Shown piece after piece: positions 62,132 to 64,000 of a stretch of 64,000 bases of DNA (its first letter is position 1; every line of letters starts with the position of its first letter). The stretch is from Desulfobacula sp. (GTDB lineage: Bacteria; Desulfobacterota; Desulfobacteria; Desulfobacterales; Desulfobacteraceae): contig NZ_JAQYWD010000006.1 of the NCBI RefSeq assembly GCF_030145145.1, positions 1 to 64,000 on the forward strand. Reading direction: 5' to 3'. Made by a program: the position numbers and the translations under genes. Below the pieces are notes generated by a model. That model did not search any database and was not told the origin of the DNA. It saw nothing but the letters and a program-made list of their open reading frames with translations.

Positions 62132-63538
62132 TCAGTCATCCTTGTCCTTGTCCGGGTAAAGAGTCTTGTGTTCCTTTGGATAATGCTGTTTTATGCAATC
62201 CGGGCAAATGCCGTGACTGATATCTGCTTGTGAATGCTTGTGAATATAAACATCCACTTGTTCCCAGTATCCTTTATCATCCCTGATTTTTTTACAAAAT
62301 GAACAAATGGGAAGTATGCCCCTTAACGTCTTTACTTCATTGAGCGCATGCTGGAGATTTAGAATGGTTAAATCGCGTTCCGCCTCTGCTGCCGTGCGGT
62401 CTTTGATTTCGGTTTCCAGTTGCTGGTTTGTCTGTGCCTGGGTTTTAACCCGTCGTTCAATCTCGGCAGTGTATAAAATTTTTTTCAGCAGATAGAATGC
62501 CAGAAGGGATGTCAGTAAAACCAATCCAAGGGAAACAATCCATGCCTGCCACATTTTCCGTGAGTGATAGTAACCGTCTAACGGGTGGATTACCATTTTC
62601 CACCGGCGTTCTGCAAAATCAAATGTTTTGTTCCAGAAAAGTCCGGTTTGAATTTTTCCAGCAGATATGGGGTGATCTCTGGATTTTAAGATTCGCGACG
62701 GTCGCTGATAAAGGAACTGGTTTCCTTTATCAGCAGACATATCGTAAATCGTCAAACAAAGTCCTTCATCGGAAAAGTCTTTCAGCGATGTCTCGATGGC
62801 CGTGCCGATACGGAGGACTTCTACAACAAATCCTTTCAGATTTTTTCGTCGTTCTTCCGGGGTATTCAAAGGCCTGTCCAAATGATAGATGGGCAGGAGG
62901 AGCAGGGTCCCGAACTGGTTGCCGGTCTCTTGAACCAGTTTGAGCCTGGCGGTGGCCGTTGTTTTCCCCGTATGGGACCCTTTGTTGATGGCCGTTAAGC
63001 GGGTCTTATCGGACGCGATATCAAAACCAAAGGCAGCGGTGTTGCCTGCCAGGGGGTGGAGATAATAGACGATGACATATTCCTCTCTGCGCTCAGCCCT
63101 GACCATAGCATTTGTTTGTGCGCGTTCTGTAAATTCAAAATCGGCAAACCCCTCTTTCCTTGCCGCTGATTCATAAAGGGCACGGTTCGTGTCCTTTACC
63201 AGCGGATTCCAGCCAAAGGCCTGGATTCCGGGGTAACGGGGCAGAATGTTTGCCACAAAGCTGGTGAATTCCTTACGGGTCACAAGCGTGGAATTATTAA
63301 AAAAATCACCCAGAAACAAGAGGGCCCCTTTATAGTCGTTTAAAGTCGATTCCACAGCGTTTGTGTAAGCTTTTGCCCAGGATTTAAATTCAGTGCGCTG
63401 ATTTTTCTTTTCCCAATTATGAACCAGCAAAAAAAGGATAAATGACATTGTCAACCCTGACACAAGCAACCATGCGATAGGAAAATAGCGGCGCATTGAT
63501 ATTGGAAAGTGAGGTCCGGCAATCGTTGTTTTTTGCAT
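62132..63538 (-). CDS. CHASE-domain membrane protein with C-terminal Cys-rich motif
   Basis: A 468-residue protein. TM1 lies near residues 19-40 (FPIAWLLVSGLTMSFILFLLV), then a periplasmic CHASE domain (about 50-325) with GALLFLGDFFNNST, YPGIQAFGWNP and FGFDIASD, then TM2 near 332-352 and a coiled coil (AQTNQQLETEIKDRTAAEAER). The C-terminus has LPICSFCKKIRDDKGYWEQ and HGICPDCIKQHYP. That CxxCKKI(R)D ... CPxC motif ends many deltaproteobacterial sensor proteins, probably binding metal. There is no kinase, cyclase or EAL domain, so it must signal through a partner such as the PAS/DUF294 protein encoded 15 nt downstream. Confidence 0.88.
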   Translation of the reverse strand: MQKTTIAGPHFPISMRRYFPIAWLLVSGLTMSFILFLLVHNWEKKNQRTEFKSWAKAYTNAVESTLNDYKGALLFLGDFFNNSTLVTRKEFTSFVANILPRYPGIQAFGWNPLVKDTNRALYESAARKEGFADFEFTERAQTNAMVRAERREEYVIVYYLHPLAGNTAAFGFDIASDKTRLTAINKGSHTGKTTATARLKLVQETGNQFGTLLLLPIYHLDRPLNTPEERRKNLKGFVVEVLRIGTAIETSLKDFSDEGLCLTIYDMSADKGNQFLYQRPSRILKSRDHPISAGKIQTGLFWNKTFDFAERRWKMVIHPLDGYYHSRKMWQAWIVSLGLVLLTSLLAFYLLKKILYTAEIERRVKTQAQTNQQLETEIKDRTAAEAERDLTILNLQHALNEVKTLRGILPICSFCKKIRDDKGYWEQVDVYIHKHSQADISHGICPDCIKQHYPKEHKTLYPDKDKDD

Positions 63539-63574
63539 CTTGGCCCTCCCGTATAAAGATGACCTGGCGTGTTT

Positions 63575-63904
63575 TCATATCCGGTCTGAAAAAATATCCT
63601 CAAAAAGGATATCATCTGCTTTAATGCACCGTTGTTTCAATTCCCGGTATTTTTCAAGCAGTGTTCTGCCGTCTTCGGTCAGTTTTGTCCCTTTTCTTTT
63701 GTCGGCAAGGACAACGGGCTTTCCAAAATTCTTTTCAGTTGATTTTATTTTGCTCCAGACGGTTTTATAGGCCATTTTCAATTCTTTGGCAGTCTTGTTG
63801 ATTGAATTTGTCCGATCAATGGATTCAAGAATGGTCATTCGTCCCGTCCCCATTATGATCCCGCCGTCATTACTGATAAGCAACTGGCTGGATTTAATCT
63901 TCAT
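63575..63904 (-). CDS. ModE-type winged-helix transcriptional regulator (DNA-binding domain only)
   Basis: A 109-residue protein with the ModE N-terminal pattern: MTILESIDRTNSINKTAKELKM, then YKTVWSKIKSTEKNFG and KLTEDGRTLLEKY. The molybdate-binding MOP domains are absent, as in many short ModE-like regulators. The start MKIKSSQLLISNDGG is in good frame but without a clear ribosome binding site; an internal ATG at M18 is possible. Tungsten/molybdenum control would suit the formate dehydrogenase and aldehyde oxidoreductase in this window, which is inference. Confidence 0.85.
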   Translation of the reverse strand: MKIKSSQLLISNDGGIIMGTGRMTILESIDRTNSINKTAKELKMAYKTVWSKIKSTEKNFGKPVVLADKRKGTKLTEDGRTLLEKYRELKQRCIKADDILFEDIFSDRI

Positions 63905-63942
63905 CTGAATCCTTATCTGAGAGATCTGTGTTAATTTTTCCT

Positions 63943-64000
63943 TTAATGATACTGTTTTTTTGATTTCATGTACACCTTTTTAACGGTTCCGACCCTGGCT
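63943..64000 (-). CDS. C-terminal end of an unidentified gene entering from the right
   Basis: The minus-strand frame reads ARVGTVKKVYMKSKKQYH then TAA, 38 nt before the ModE-type start. Nineteen residues are too few to recognise a family. Confidence 0.25.
   Translation of the reverse strand, partial: ARVGTVKKVYMKSKKQYH

Overview
The window looks like chromosomal DNA of an anaerobic, sulfate-reducer-like deltaproteobacterium (Desulfobacterota, probably near Desulfobacteraceae). The basis is gene content: a formate dehydrogenase linked to HdrA and MvhD, a tungsten-type aldehyde:ferredoxin oxidoreductase, several in-frame UGA selenocysteine codons, sigma-54 regulation, long two-component proteins, and an osmolyte region with sucrose genes and an asparagine-synthase-like N-acetylglutaminylglutamine amide gene. 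No database search was possible, so names rest on motifs and recognised family resemblance.

Layout. 1-9.0 kb (minus strand): an operon hdrA - mvhD - ferredoxin subunit - fdhA (cut by the window edge). Three of its four proteins carry an in-frame UGA at a family cysteine or selenocysteine position, each followed by a SECIS-like hairpin. It is preceded by a response regulator, a GAF histidine kinase, a second response regulator and an NtrC-type sigma-54 activator. 9.5-12.9 kb (plus): an NMT1/SsuA-type ABC importer translationally coupled to a MenA prenyltransferase. 13-18.6 kb (minus): a nucleotide-sugar dehydrogenase and the beta-oxidation pair fadA and fadN-type fadB. Two palindromes resembling FadR-type TetR operators separate fadB from a divergent pair, an alpha/alpha-toroid protein and a hexapeptide acyltransferase. 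20.7-24.9 kb: an AEC transporter, a CopA copper ATPase and a methyltransferase.

25-34 kb is an accessory, osmolyte-like region: sucrose phosphorylase, a sucrose-phosphate synthase/phosphatase fusion and a PfkB kinase. Next come a decayed NAGGN-amidotransferase gene with an 11-bp tandem repeat that puts it out of frame, a truncated fragment, and a NitT/TauT-type ABC operon. 34-39 kb holds small redox or metal proteins (DUF2284, DUF3786, an FMN reductase), an amine oxidase and a fourth selenoprotein, a DsbA/FrnE-family protein with a U-P-W-C active site.

39-53 kb looks like a sigma-54-controlled metabolic block. A PAS-type sigma-54 activator precedes a -24/-12 promoter in front of uspA-ppsA. 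Further on, gabT-aor (minus) and dctPQM-moaD-gctAB (plus) diverge from a 600-bp region with one -24/-12 promoter on each strand and a triple TGCAT element between them. Together these genes would import an omega-amino acid or organic acid, transaminate it, oxidise the semialdehyde with ferredoxin as acceptor, and activate the product with CoA. The tungstopterin sulfur carrier would support the oxidoreductase. This pathway is inference.

53-64 kb is signalling: a small membrane protein, a sodium/solute-symporter-histidine-kinase fusion, a response regulator, a Cache-PAS hybrid kinase, a PAS/pseudokinase/DUF294 protein, a CHASE protein and a ModE-type HTH protein. No rRNA, tRNA, CRISPR array, transposase or prophage was recognised.
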